Assembly (NCBI RefSeq): GCF_014201145.1 | Contig: NZ_JACHDP010000001.1 | Location: forward strand, 5,270,001 to 5,334,000 | Source: Micromonospora parathelypteridis | Lineage (GTDB): Bacteria > Actinomycetota > Actinomycetes > Mycobacteriales > Micromonosporaceae | Direction: 5' to 3' | DNA: 64,000 bases | Part shown: in pieces, positions 16,790 to 24,920 of the stretch | How the letters are laid out: every line of letters starts with the position of its first letter | Position numbering within the stretch: position 1 is the stretch's first letter | Position numbers and translations under genes: made by a program | Notes under the pieces: generated by a model | What the model was told of the DNA's origin: nothing | The model's database searches: none | The model's input: the letters and a program-made list of their open reading frames with translations, nothing else

Positions 16790-16945
16790 GAGGCGACGCC
16801 GCGCCGACCCGCTCAATCGTGATCAACGAACCGGGGACCCATCAGTAAGTCCGGGGTGAATCCGCGAGCCACGGCCTGCGGTAGGGCGATCTTCCCGCCC
16901 GAATCCGTCAGCTAACCCGGTAGGCGGTGTCGGAAGGAGTTCCAA
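16790..16945 (+). ncRNA. c-di-AMP riboswitch (ydaO-yuaA class)
   Basis: The conserved core is easy to read: CCGGGGACCC, then CCGGGGTGAATCCGCG, then GCGGTAGGGCG, then CCCGAATCCGTCAGCTAACC followed by CGGTAGGCG and GGAAGGAG. This order and spacing match the ydaO-yuaA riboswitch, which in actinobacteria and firmicutes binds c-di-AMP and generally turns off genes for cell-wall hydrolases and potassium or osmolyte transport. Here it leads into a secreted C39-like peptidase 240 nt downstream. Boundaries are approximate. Confidence 0.9.
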
Positions 16946-17185
16946 ACTCGTGCAGCACCTTTCCACCCCTCGGTTGTTCCCTCGCCTCCACGGCGCAGCG
17001 GTGCCCCCGCTCATTCGTCCAGTGACGGTGAGCTGACCCCCCGGGTCATCGCCTTTCCCGCCCGGCCCCGCCGGGCGTTCCCCTGAGCGGTTCACCATCC
17101 GCGGACCACGGTCCGTGCGCTGACGCCTGCCCGGATACCGGTCCGGCCCCGGTGTGCCGCTCTCCCCCCGATCCGTGGAGGACCC

Positions 17186-18022
17186 GTGAAGCACACCATG
17201 CAGCGTCAACTCCGACGCTTCGCCACCCAGCGCCCGTACCAGATCGTCGCTGCCTCCGCCGCGGCCCTCGTGATCGCCACCACCACCGGCGCCCTGCTCG
17301 CCGGCGCCGACGACGCCCCGGCCGGTCAGCGCACCGCGACCACGGTCGCCGAGATGCGCAGCGACACCGTCGCCTCCCTCGGTGAGGCGAACGACGCGTC
17401 CCCCTCGGCCAGCGCCGCGCCGACCACCGCCGCTCCGGCCACCAGCGCCGCGTCTCCCGCCGCCAAGGCCAGCAGCAACCCGGACCTGACCCGTAAGCCG
17501 GAGCGGCCGAAGCCGCCGGCGACCAAGGTGCTCGACTACGACTACGAGGCGCAGAACACGTACTACAACTGCGGCCCGGCGGCCACCCGCAACGCGCTCA
17601 GCGCCACCGGCATCGACCGCACCCAGGAGGAGCTCGGTGCCGAACTGGGCACCACCGAGATGGGCACCAACTCGGCTGAGGACACCACCCGGGTCCTCAA
17701 CGCCGAGGTGAAGGGCTCCCCGTACCGGACCCGGATGTTCGCCGGCGCCCCCAGCCCGGCGCAGATGGACCGGCTCCAGGCCGACGTCGTCAAGGCCATC
17801 ACCGATGGCCGGGGCGTGGTGGCCAACGTCGTCGGCGACGCCACCGACACCGACGGTGGCTGGCACTCCTACGGCGGCGGGCACTACATCGCCGTCGTGG
17901 GTTACAAGGACAACGGCCGGACCGTGCGGATCGCCGACTCGGCGAACCCGGCCGACCCGTCGTACTGGATCACCACGATCGACCTGGCCAACTGGATCGC
18001 CAGCCGGGGCTACTCCGCCTGA
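17186..18022 (+). CDS. Secreted C39-like cysteine peptidase under c-di-AMP control
   Basis: A 278-residue exported protein. Residues 19-40 are a hydrophobic export or anchor segment (QIVAASAAALVIATTTGALLAG), 70-115 are a Ala/Ser/Pro-rich linker, and 115-278 form a papain-like domain of the C39_2 type with Cys129 (TYYNCGPAATRNAL), His233 (GGHYIAVVGY) and Asp251 (RIADSAN) as the likely catalytic set. GTG 17186 follows GGAGG by 4 nt; the in-frame ATG at 17198 is too far from the site. It is a single gene behind a c-di-AMP riboswitch, so a role in cell-wall or peptide remodelling when c-di-AMP is low is likely. The substrate is unknown. Confidence 0.85.
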   Translation: MKHTMQRQLRRFATQRPYQIVAASAAALVIATTTGALLAGADDAPAGQRTATTVAEMRSDTVASLGEANDASPSASAAPTTAAPATSAASPAAKASSNPDLTRKPERPKPPATKVLDYDYEAQNTYYNCGPAATRNALSATGIDRTQEELGAELGTTEMGTNSAEDTTRVLNAEVKGSPYRTRMFAGAPSPAQMDRLQADVVKAITDGRGVVANVVGDATDTDGGWHSYGGGHYIAVVGYKDNGRTVRIADSANPADPSYWITTIDLANWIASRGYSA

Positions 18023-18039
18023 CACAGGCACGTTGACCG

Positions 18040-18085
18040 CCGCGGGCGCCGTCCCTCACGAGGGGCCGGCGCCCGCGGTGTCTTT
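18040..18085 (+). terminator. Rho-independent-type terminator after the C39-like gene
   Basis: Perfect 12-bp arms CCGCGGGCGCCG (18040-18051) and its complement (18067-18078) enclose a loop that can pair further, followed by TGTCTTT. It starts 17 bp after the stop codon. Confidence 0.85.
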
Positions 18086-18156
18086 CCGACGTGGTTCGCC
18101 GTGCGCCGCCATCGACGACTCTCGTCCGGGGCGGTGAACCGTGGCAGACTGCGGCC

Positions 18157-18903
18157 GTGGTGGATGAATCGGTTGGTCAGGCGGACCGTAGGCCGGTCCT
18201 GCTGCTGCTGCACGGGATGGGGGCGACCGGGGACGTCTGGCTGCCCTGGGCGCCGTTGCTGGAGCAGCACTGGCCCGGGCGGTGGCTGGCACCGGACCTC
18301 GCCGGCCACGGCTGGGCGGCGCCGCTGCCGTCGTACTCCTTCGAGGGTTTCGCCCGGCAGATCACGCAGGGCCTGGCCTCCGACGACCGCGTCGTCGTGC
18401 TCGGGCACTCGCTGGGTGGGGTGGTCGGCCTCGCGCTGGCCGCCCGCGCCGCCGGGATACCGGTGGACGCGGTGGTCGGGTTGGGCATCAAGGCGCTCTG
18501 GTCACCCGCCGAGCTGACCCGCGCCGCCGAGCTGGCCGCGCGACCGGTGAGCTGGTTCGCCAGCCGCACCGAGGCGGCCCGCCGTTACCTGCGCGTCGCC
18601 GGGCTGGCCGGCCTGATCCCGCCGGACCACCCGGTGGTGGACGCCGGGCTGCGCCAGGTCGACGGCCGGTGGCGCCTCGCCATGGACCCGACCGCCTTCG
18701 CCGTCGGCGAACCCGACCTGGCCGCGCTGCTGGCGGCGACCGACGTGCCGGTGGTGCTGGCGCGTGGCGAACACGACCCGATGGTCACCGACGCTCAGCT
18801 CAAGGAGTACGGCGTACCGGTCGCCACGCTGCCCGGTCTCGGGCACAACGCGCACGTGGAGGACCCGGCGGCCGTGCTGGCGCTGCTGGACGCGTACCGC
18901 TGA
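18157..18903 (+). CDS. Alpha/beta hydrolase
   Basis: A 248-residue cytosolic alpha/beta-hydrolase. It has the oxyanion region LLLLHGMGATGDVW, the nucleophile elbow VLGHSLGG (Ser), the acid segment VVLARGEHDPMV (Asp) and the catalytic His in LPGLGHNAHVEDP, so the triad is complete. The start is taken at GTG 18157 (a second GTG follows at once). CAGACT 6 nt before it could be the -10 of a leaderless transcript, similar to the element before the acyl carrier gene. Its stop lies 4 bp from the convergent TagF-like gene. The substrate cannot be told. Confidence 0.85.
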   Translation: MVDESVGQADRRPVLLLLHGMGATGDVWLPWAPLLEQHWPGRWLAPDLAGHGWAAPLPSYSFEGFARQITQGLASDDRVVVLGHSLGGVVGLALAARAAGIPVDAVVGLGIKALWSPAELTRAAELAARPVSWFASRTEAARRYLRVAGLAGLIPPDHPVVDAGLRQVDGRWRLAMDPTAFAVGEPDLAALLAATDVPVVLARGEHDPMVTDAQLKEYGVPVATLPGLGHNAHVEDPAAVLALLDAYR

Positions 18904-18907
18904 GCGG

Positions 18908-20578
18908 TTATGCCTGTGCGGACGCGGTCAGTTCCTTCGCGGGGGCCAGTTCCCGGCGGGCGGCGGTCAGGAACGCCTCGGCGTAGGACTCGGCGGGGAA
19001 GTCGCCCAGGTAACGCCGGCGGGTGGCCCAGCGCTCCGCGGCCAGCGGGTCGGTGTCCAGCAGGGCGGTCAGCACATCGTCCACGTTGGACATGTCCCGC
19101 CGCAGCACGTAGCCCGACGTGGCCAGCGGGAAACGCTCGGTGAACCGGTCGCCCTCGTCGCCCATGTCGGTGACCGCGTACGGCTTGCTGGAGTAGAGGT
19201 AGTCCGAGATCACCCCGGACACGTCGGAGATCAGCGCGTCCGATCGGTTCACGCACTCGGTCAGGCTCAGCTCCCGGGCGGCCGCGCCGACCACGTGCTG
19301 GCGTCCGCTGCGGGCCCGGTCGGCGACGAGCAGCTCGGTCAACCGGCCGAGCTGGCGGGCCGACGCCGGGTTCTGCGCCGTGTACGGGTGGGCTCGCAGG
19401 ATCACGGTCGCGCCGCGCTCCAGCAGCCGACGCAACAGCCCTTCGGCCACCGGGAGCGAGCAGTAGTCGGCGTCGGCGTGGTGCCCGGTCCAGGTCGGGG
19501 TGTAGAGCACGGTCGGTTGCGCCAAGCCCCGCGCCGGCTCCGGGCGTACCGCGATCGACTCGACCTGCGGGCGGCCCACCACCACGAACTTCTCCGCCGG
19601 GATCTGCACCCCGGCACGGGCGTACCGGTCGATCGCCGCCGGTCCGGCCACGAAGATCCGGTCGAAGATCCCGGACACCGGGTTGGCGCTCGGCGCCTTG
19701 TCGCTGTCACCGTGGTGCAGCTGGATGTGGGTGAGCTGGGTGAAGCGGACGCAGTGGCTGTTCTTCGCCCCGTGGTTGACGTAGAACGCCGCCCGCAGGC
19801 TCGGCACCAGCGCCTCGTCCATCGCCCGCAGGGTGGGGCAGTAGACCACCGGTGCGTCGGTGGCCGCGGCGATCGGAGCCAGGAACTCCGGCTCGCGCAG
19901 CACGACCAGGAACGGCCGGCCGATCCGCTCCAGGTACGGAAGCCACATGGTGACCTGGTATTCCGAGCCGGGAGGCGCGGAGAAGTAGAGCACGAACTCC
20001 GGCTGGTGCCGGCGCAGCGCGCGAGCCACCGGCCCACCGCCGGCCTGCGGCCGGAACCGCCGTCGGGCCAGGTCCAGCGCGACCACACCGGTGCCCGCGC
20101 CGACCAGCAGACTGGCCGCCAGCGCCATGCCAGCCGGCAGCGCGAGCGCCGCAGCGAGCGCCACCACGGCGAGCAGCCCGAGCAGGGCGGTGCCGAGCCG
20201 GTCGGCGATCAGCGGTGTCCAGGCCCGGACCGGCAGATTGGCGGCCCGGATCTCCAGGTTGCCGGCGGTGCGCAGCGGCCCCACCAGCAGCACCAACCCC
20301 AGCAGGACCAGCGCGGTGGCGACCAGCGTGAGGTGAAGTCCGTCGTTCAACTGCCGGGAGTAGCCGACCAGGATGGCGGCGGCGATCAGCGCGGTCTCCG
20401 CGACGAGGTCAGCGTTGGGCCGGATCCGCTGCTCGGCGGCCGAGGCGACCAGCGCGGCGACGGCCAGCACCAGCCCCCAGCCGGTGGCGCCGGTGAGCGC
20501 CAGCACGACAAAGGCCAGCACAGCCAGCCCGGTGCTCAGACACCGGGCAGCCAGCTTTCGGACCAGATCGCCGCGCAT
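18908..20578 (-). CDS. TagF-like polyol-phosphate polymerase with membrane N-terminus
   Basis: A 556-residue protein of the CDP-glycerol:glycerophosphotransferase family, which polymerises polyol phosphate in teichoic acid synthesis. Residues 10-165 contain about five hydrophobic segments; the GT-B-like catalytic part begins near 190 (RRHQPEFVLYFSAPPGSEYQVTMW). Family landmarks are THIQLHHGDSDKAPS, VGRPQVESI, TVLYTPTWTGHH, ATVILRAHPYTAQNP and DALISDVSGVISDYLYSSKP near the C-terminus. The integral membrane N-terminus differs from classical TagF. It is the last of the genes exporter, synthase, polymerase on the minus strand, and the second family member is at 27.3-29 kb. Confidence 0.9.
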   Translation of the reverse strand: MRGDLVRKLAARCLSTGLAVLAFVVLALTGATGWGLVLAVAALVASAAEQRIRPNADLVAETALIAAAILVGYSRQLNDGLHLTLVATALVLLGLVLLVGPLRTAGNLEIRAANLPVRAWTPLIADRLGTALLGLLAVVALAAALALPAGMALAASLLVGAGTGVVALDLARRRFRPQAGGGPVARALRRHQPEFVLYFSAPPGSEYQVTMWLPYLERIGRPFLVVLREPEFLAPIAAATDAPVVYCPTLRAMDEALVPSLRAAFYVNHGAKNSHCVRFTQLTHIQLHHGDSDKAPSANPVSGIFDRIFVAGPAAIDRYARAGVQIPAEKFVVVGRPQVESIAVRPEPARGLAQPTVLYTPTWTGHHADADYCSLPVAEGLLRRLLERGATVILRAHPYTAQNPASARQLGRLTELLVADRARSGRQHVVGAAARELSLTECVNRSDALISDVSGVISDYLYSSKPYAVTDMGDEGDRFTERFPLATSGYVLRRDMSNVDDVLTALLDTDPLAAERWATRRRYLGDFPAESYAEAFLTAARRELAPAKELTASAQA

Positions 20579-20611
20579 GTCGCTCCGTTCGTGGTTCCGC
20601 AGCCGTCGGCG

Positions 20612-22129
20612 TCAGTTCGCGGACGCCGTGCTGGCCGGCGCCTCGACCTGACTCGGCCCGGACTGGCCTGGCACGGTCGGCGTGGGCCCGTCGCCGGGTG
20701 CCCGGCGTACGTCGATCACCTGGCCGGTCAGGTCGGAGATCAGCACGTCCAGCGACGACTGGGCGACTGCCTCCGCGGCGAGCAGGGTGTGCTCCGGCTC
20801 CTCGCCGAACGCCCGCGTCCGCATCGGCGTGGCGGTCCGCTCCGGGTTGATGCAGTTGACGCGGACACCGACGTCGGCCCACTCGTCCGCGAGCGCCTGG
20901 GTGAGGTTGACCAGGGCCGCCTTGGTGGCCGAGTAGAGCGCGTAGCGGGCCCGGCCCCGGGTGTAGGAGCTGGACGTGTAGAGCAGCAGTTGGCCCTTGG
21001 TCTGCTGCAGGTACGGAAGGGCCTGGCGGGCGATGGTCACCGGGCCGACGAAGTTGACCTGGAGCAGCCGGTCCATGGTCTCCTCGTCCATCTCGGCGAG
21101 GGCGCCCTTCTCCAGGATGCCGGCGGTGACCACCACGTGGTCGATCCGGCCGGTGGCCTCGAAGGCGGTCGTCAGCGCGGCCTCGACGTCCTCGGCCCGC
21201 TCCACGTGGGTGCCGGTGCTGGAACGGCTGAACGGGAAGACCTGGGCGCCGTAGCGCCGGGCCAGCTCGGTCAACTCGTGGCCGATGCCGTAGCTGCCGC
21301 CGAACACCACGATGGTGCGGCCGGTCAGCTCCTCGCTGTAGCTGCGGTGGTCGGTCAGCCGGGGCGCCTGCGCCGCGGCGAGCTGGAAGAGCTTGTCCGC
21401 CAGGTGCACGTCGACCGGGTGGGTGACCTTGATGTTCTCGTCCGAACCGTCGATCACCTTGATCGGGGTGCCGGGCAGGTAGCGCAGCACCACGCCGCAG
21501 TCGTCGGTGGCGGCGAAGTCCGGGTCGTCCTCGGCGATCCGGTACGCCTCGCGGATCGTGGGGGACCGGAACGCCTGCGGGGTCTGCCCGCGGCGCAGCC
21601 GGGAGCGCACCGGGATGTCGGTGATGCAGTCGTTGTCGTCCACCTGGATGATCGTGTCGGCGGACGGGATGGCCACGTCCACGGCATCGTAGGTCCAGAG
21701 CGCGTTGACGCACTCGCGCACGATCCTGCCGCTGAGCAGCGGGCGCACCGCGTCGTGGAAGAGGATGTTGCAGTCCGCCGGGCCGACCGCGTCCAACGCG
21801 ATCCGGGTGGTGGCGTTGCGGGTGTCACCACCCTCGATCACCTTGGTGACCTTGCGCAGGCCGGCCTTCTCGACGATCTGCCGGGCGTCGTCGACGTGGC
21901 CGGTGGCCATCAGCACGATGATCTCGTCGATCTCCGGCGCGGTCTCGAAGACCGCCAGGGTGTGCTCGATGATCGGCTTGCCGGCGATCTTCAGCAGCTG
22001 CTTCGGGATGCCGAGGCCCAGCCGGGTCCCGGTGCCTCCGGCCAGAACCACCGCCACTGTCCGCGAGGGCCGCCACGGCACCGAGGTCTCCGTTGCGGCG
22101 TCCGGGCCAGCGGTCTGGTCCTGCGTCAT
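20612..22129 (-). CDS. Fused cytidylyltransferase-SDR (CDP-ribitol synthase type)
   Basis: A 505-residue fusion. Residues 20-245 are an IspD/TarI-like nucleotidyltransferase (VAVVLAGGTGTRLG at 25-38, PKQLLKIAGKP, FHDAVRPL at 124-131). From 265 on it is a short-chain dehydrogenase (VVFGGSYGIG at 274-283, YALYSATKAAL as the Tyr-x3-Lys site). The same order is found in Bcs1/Acs1 of Haemophilus type b and a strains, which reduce ribulose 5-phosphate to ribitol 5-phosphate and couple it to CMP. So I infer it makes CDP-ribitol or a close polyol donor for the TagF-like polymerases either side. The C-terminal 30 residues are low-complexity. Confidence 0.87.
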   Translation of the reverse strand: MTQDQTAGPDAATETSVPWRPSRTVAVVLAGGTGTRLGLGIPKQLLKIAGKPIIEHTLAVFETAPEIDEIIVLMATGHVDDARQIVEKAGLRKVTKVIEGGDTRNATTRIALDAVGPADCNILFHDAVRPLLSGRIVRECVNALWTYDAVDVAIPSADTIIQVDDNDCITDIPVRSRLRRGQTPQAFRSPTIREAYRIAEDDPDFAATDDCGVVLRYLPGTPIKVIDGSDENIKVTHPVDVHLADKLFQLAAAQAPRLTDHRSYSEELTGRTIVVFGGSYGIGHELTELARRYGAQVFPFSRSSTGTHVERAEDVEAALTTAFEATGRIDHVVVTAGILEKGALAEMDEETMDRLLQVNFVGPVTIARQALPYLQQTKGQLLLYTSSSYTRGRARYALYSATKAALVNLTQALADEWADVGVRVNCINPERTATPMRTRAFGEEPEHTLLAAEAVAQSSLDVLISDLTGQVIDVRRAPGDGPTPTVPGQSGPSQVEAPASTASAN

Positions 22130-22274
22130 TGCCGGATCCTCACTCTCAGGGATGCGTTAACGGAAGGTTCCGCCCGAGCGGCGACGGAATGAACCTTAAC
22201 GCGCGGACCGCGCCGCCCCAACGCGGGCGACGCGGTCCGTGAAGCCGTGTCGATGCCGGGTGTTCGCCGGCACT

Positions 22275-23093
22275 CTACTTGCTGTTCGCGTACGCCTCGT
22301 ATTCCCGAATGACCTCGTCGGTGGGCCCGTCCATCCGCAGGACGCCCGATTCCAGCCAGATCGTTCGTTCGCAGGTGTCCCGTACGGAGGAGAGCTGGTG
22401 GCTGACGAGGAACACTGTGCCCGCGCCCTCCCGCAGCTCCCGCACCCGCTGCTCGCTGCGCTTGCGGAAGCCCTTGTCGCCGGTGGCGAGTGCCTCGTCG
22501 ATGAGCAGCACGTCGTGCTTCTTCGCGGCGGCGATGGAGAACCGCAGCCGGGCAGCCATGCCGGAGGAGTACGTCCGCATCGGCAGGCTGGCGAAGTCGC
22601 CCCGCTCGTTGATGCCGGAGAAGTCGATGATCCCCGCGGCCTGCTTGGCCACGTCGTCGGGGTGCATCCCCATGGCCAGGCAACCGAGGGTGACGTTGCG
22701 TTCCCCGGAGAGGTCGTTGAGCAGGGCGGCGTTCACGCCGAGCAGTGACGGCTGCCCCTGGGTGTAGATCGCACCCCGGTTGACCGGCAGCAGGCCGGCG
22801 ATGGCCCTCAGGATGGTGGACTTGCCGGAGCCGTTGCTGCCGATCAGGCCGATGGCCTCGCCCCGGTACGCGGTGAAGGAGACGCCCTTGACCGCGTGCA
22901 CCTCCCGGATGTTCGGCGCGTGGGTGCGCTTGACCAGCCGGCGCAGCGCGGCCACCGGCGTGGTGCCACCGGCGGCGCCCTGGTGCACCCGGTAGATGAT
23001 GTGCGCGTCGTCCACGACCACGGTCGGGATCCGCTCCTGCGTCGACGTCATCGTTGCACTCGCCTCGATGGAGGCGTCGAAATGCTCAACCAC
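22275..23093 (-). CDS. ABC transporter ATP-binding protein, TagH/Wzt-like
   Basis: A 272-residue ATPase of the polysaccharide/teichoic-acid export type. It has HAVKGVSFTAYRGEAIGLIG then SNGSGKSTILRAI (Walker A), a variant signature RTYSSGMAARLRFSIAAA, and VLLIDEALATGDKGF (Walker B with D-loop), the diagnostic pattern of TagH/Wzt/RfbE proteins. It ends soon after the nucleotide-binding domain, so it lacks a Wzt substrate-recognition tail. GTG 23093 follows AGGAG by 7 nt and overlaps the permease gene by 8 bp; ATG 23051 is an alternative. It powers export of the polymer made by the neighbouring enzymes. Confidence 0.92.
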   Translation of the reverse strand: MVEHFDASIEASATMTSTQERIPTVVVDDAHIIYRVHQGAAGGTTPVAALRRLVKRTHAPNIREVHAVKGVSFTAYRGEAIGLIGSNGSGKSTILRAIAGLLPVNRGAIYTQGQPSLLGVNAALLNDLSGERNVTLGCLAMGMHPDDVAKQAAGIIDFSGINERGDFASLPMRTYSSGMAARLRFSIAAAKKHDVLLIDEALATGDKGFRKRSEQRVRELREGAGTVFLVSHQLSSVRDTCERTIWLESGVLRMDGPTDEVIREYEAYANSK

Positions 23094-23979
23094 GGCCGTA
23101 CTCCTGTTCGCCGCGCCAGAAGTAGATGAAACCGCCCAAGCCGGCGAGCAGTGCCCACCCGCCGCCGACCAGCCAGAGCTGGGTCAGCGACTCGTTGAGC
23201 AGCGGTGCTTCCTCCAGCAGCGTGTACCGCGCAAGCTCGATGTAGACGAGCAACGGGTTGTACTGCACCAGCGTCGTCGCCCAGCTCGGCAGCCGCTCGA
23301 AGAGGCTGACGCTGTAGAGGACGCCGGAGCCGTACATCCAGGTGCGCATGATGAACGGCATGACCTGCTTCAGGTCGCTCGACTTGCTGCCCAACCGGGC
23401 CACCACGAGCACGACGCCGGCGTTGAACACCGCCTGCAGGAACAGGGCCGGCACCAGCAGCAGCCACTCCAGCGTGAGCGGTTCCCCGGTGACCAGCACG
23501 ATGCCGATCAGCACCACCATCGACGCCAGCAGTTGCTGGAACTGCGTCAACGTCGTGGACAGCGGCAGGCTGGCACGGGGAAAGTGCAGCGCCCGGATCA
23601 ACCCCAGGTTGCTGCTGATCGCCTGGGTGCCGGCCAGGACCGCGCTCTGGGTGAAGTTGAAGATGAACAGCCCGGTGGTGAGGTAGGCGATGTAGTTCTG
23701 CATGTCGTTCTGTGCCAGCACCACCCCGAAGATCAGGTAGTAGACCGCCGCGTTGGTCAGCGGGGTCAGCACCTGCCAGAGCTGGCCCAGCTTGGCATTG
23801 CTGTAAGAGGCGACCAGCTTGGCGTTGGCGTACGCGGCGATGAAGTGCCGGTAGGCCCACAATTGGCGGCTGTACCCGACGAGGGAGGGGCGCTCACCGG
23901 CGACCCGTAGCCCGTGCCGAGCGGCCAGCTGCGCCTGGGTCCGGCCCGTGTCAGGGTCGACCAGCGCGGTGGTGGCCAT
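23086..23979 (-). CDS. ABC-2 polysaccharide/teichoic acid export permease, TagG-like
   Basis: A 297-residue membrane protein with about six hydrophobic segments. SYSNAKLGQLWQVLTPLTNAAVYYLIFGVVL near residues 58-90 is the hallmark interfacial helix plus first membrane segment of TagG/Wzm/RfbD permeases. ATG 23979 is chosen, giving a ~35-residue cytosolic N-terminus; the frame is open upstream but overlaps a divergent regulator. Translation is coupled to the ATPase by an 8-bp overlap. Together they form the exporter for a lipid-linked glycan or polyol-phosphate polymer. Confidence 0.92.
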   Translation of the reverse strand: MATTALVDPDTGRTQAQLAARHGLRVAGERPSLVGYSRQLWAYRHFIAAYANAKLVASYSNAKLGQLWQVLTPLTNAAVYYLIFGVVLAQNDMQNYIAYLTTGLFIFNFTQSAVLAGTQAISSNLGLIRALHFPRASLPLSTTLTQFQQLLASMVVLIGIVLVTGEPLTLEWLLLVPALFLQAVFNAGVVLVVARLGSKSSDLKQVMPFIMRTWMYGSGVLYSVSLFERLPSWATTLVQYNPLLVYIELARYTLLEEAPLLNESLTQLWLVGGGWALLAGLGGFIYFWRGEQEYGRG

Positions 23980-24156
23980 GGAAATGGCGCTCCGATCTTT
24001 GTGCAGACGGGTGGCTCGCGACGATGGAATCCTAGTGGGATACGTGCGCGGGGCGCCGCCTCGTCGCTGCGAGGACAGTAGTCCGAAACACGTCGGGACG
24101 CAACCGTATCGTCGTTGCGCTACCCTGGGCACCGTGAGCTGCGAGAAGAGTCCCCG

Positions 24157-24795
24157 GTGACGACTGAGAAGAGGCGTGCCCCGGCCGGTGCGGCGGTGCT
24201 CCGTGGCGAGATCACCACGGCCATCCGACGCGCGCTGATGCAGGAGCTCGCCGCGGTCGGTTACGGCCGGCTCTCCATCGAGGCGGTGGCTCGCCGCGCC
24301 GGCGTCAGCAAGACGGCAATCTACCGGCGCTGGAACTCGAAGCTCGACCTGGTGTTGGAGATCGTCGCCGCGGCGGCGCACGGCAAGCTGCCGGCACTGG
24401 ACACCGGCACCCTGCGCGGCGACCTCACGCTGCTGTTCCAGGCGGTGGCGCACGCGTTGCGCCATCCGCTGGCGTCGCAGATCATCCCGGACCTGCTGGC
24501 CGAGGCAGCCCGCAACCCCACCATCGACGCGACCCTGCGTCAGGTGCTGCACGCCCGCCAGCAGGAGATCGGCGGTCGCCTGGTCACCCGCGCCGTGCAG
24601 CGCGGTGAGCTGCCCGCCGAGACCGACCTGGACGCGGCGATCGACCTCATCGTGGGCCCGCTCTACTGGCGGCTCGCCATCGCCCGTCTCCCGCTCACCG
24701 ACAGCTACCTCGACAATCTGGTCGAATCCGTGGCTGCCGGGCTCGGGGCCGACAGCGCCCTGTCCCGCCCTCGGGCCGCTCCGATCTCGGGTTGA
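24157..24795 (+). CDS. TetR-family transcriptional regulator
   Basis: A 212-residue repressor-type protein. The N-terminal HTH is clear: ITTAIRRALMQELAAVGYGRLSIEAVARRAGVSKTAIYRRWNSKLDLVLEIV (about 18-70), and the C-terminal half is the TetR_C-type helical ligand domain. GTG 24157 follows GAGAAGAG and gives the standard N-terminus. TACCCT at 24121-24126 may be its -10 element. It is divergent from the ABC exporter (177-bp gap), which it may regulate. Confidence 0.88.
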   Translation: MTTEKRRAPAGAAVLRGEITTAIRRALMQELAAVGYGRLSIEAVARRAGVSKTAIYRRWNSKLDLVLEIVAAAAHGKLPALDTGTLRGDLTLLFQAVAHALRHPLASQIIPDLLAEAARNPTIDATLRQVLHARQQEIGGRLVTRAVQRGELPAETDLDAAIDLIVGPLYWRLAIARLPLTDSYLDNLVESVAAGLGADSALSRPRAAPISG

Positions 24796-24920
24796 CCAGG
24801 CACTCGACACCCCGCCGCCCGCAGCAGCGGTCCCGCTGTCCGATTCCGCTAAGCTGCCCCCTTGACACCCGGCTGTCACCGCGCCGACACCCCTCATCCG
24901 CCTGACGAGTAAGGACGCCC

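Larger units (their letters stand above)
16516..17185 (+). other. Long gene-free leader region before the C39-like peptidase
   Basis: This 670-bp gap contains no convincing gene. From left to right it holds an A/T-richer stretch (16540-16720), a promoter (16731-16759), a c-di-AMP riboswitch (about 16790-16945) and a further ~240 nt of leader before GTG 17186. In this last part a short hairpin (17102-17107 with 17110-17115) could serve in the expression platform. Confidence 0.7.

Noticed and set aside
18764..22192. 1142-codon plus-strand open frame
   Set aside because: It runs antisense to the TagF-like and CDP-ribitol genes, both of which have clear family motifs. Its protein is low-complexity (Gly, Arg, Val, His) and has no motif, so it is a GC codon-bias shadow.
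24862..24890. TTGACA as a -35 element before the large membrane protein gene
   Set aside because: No acceptable -10 hexamer lies 16-18 bp downstream.
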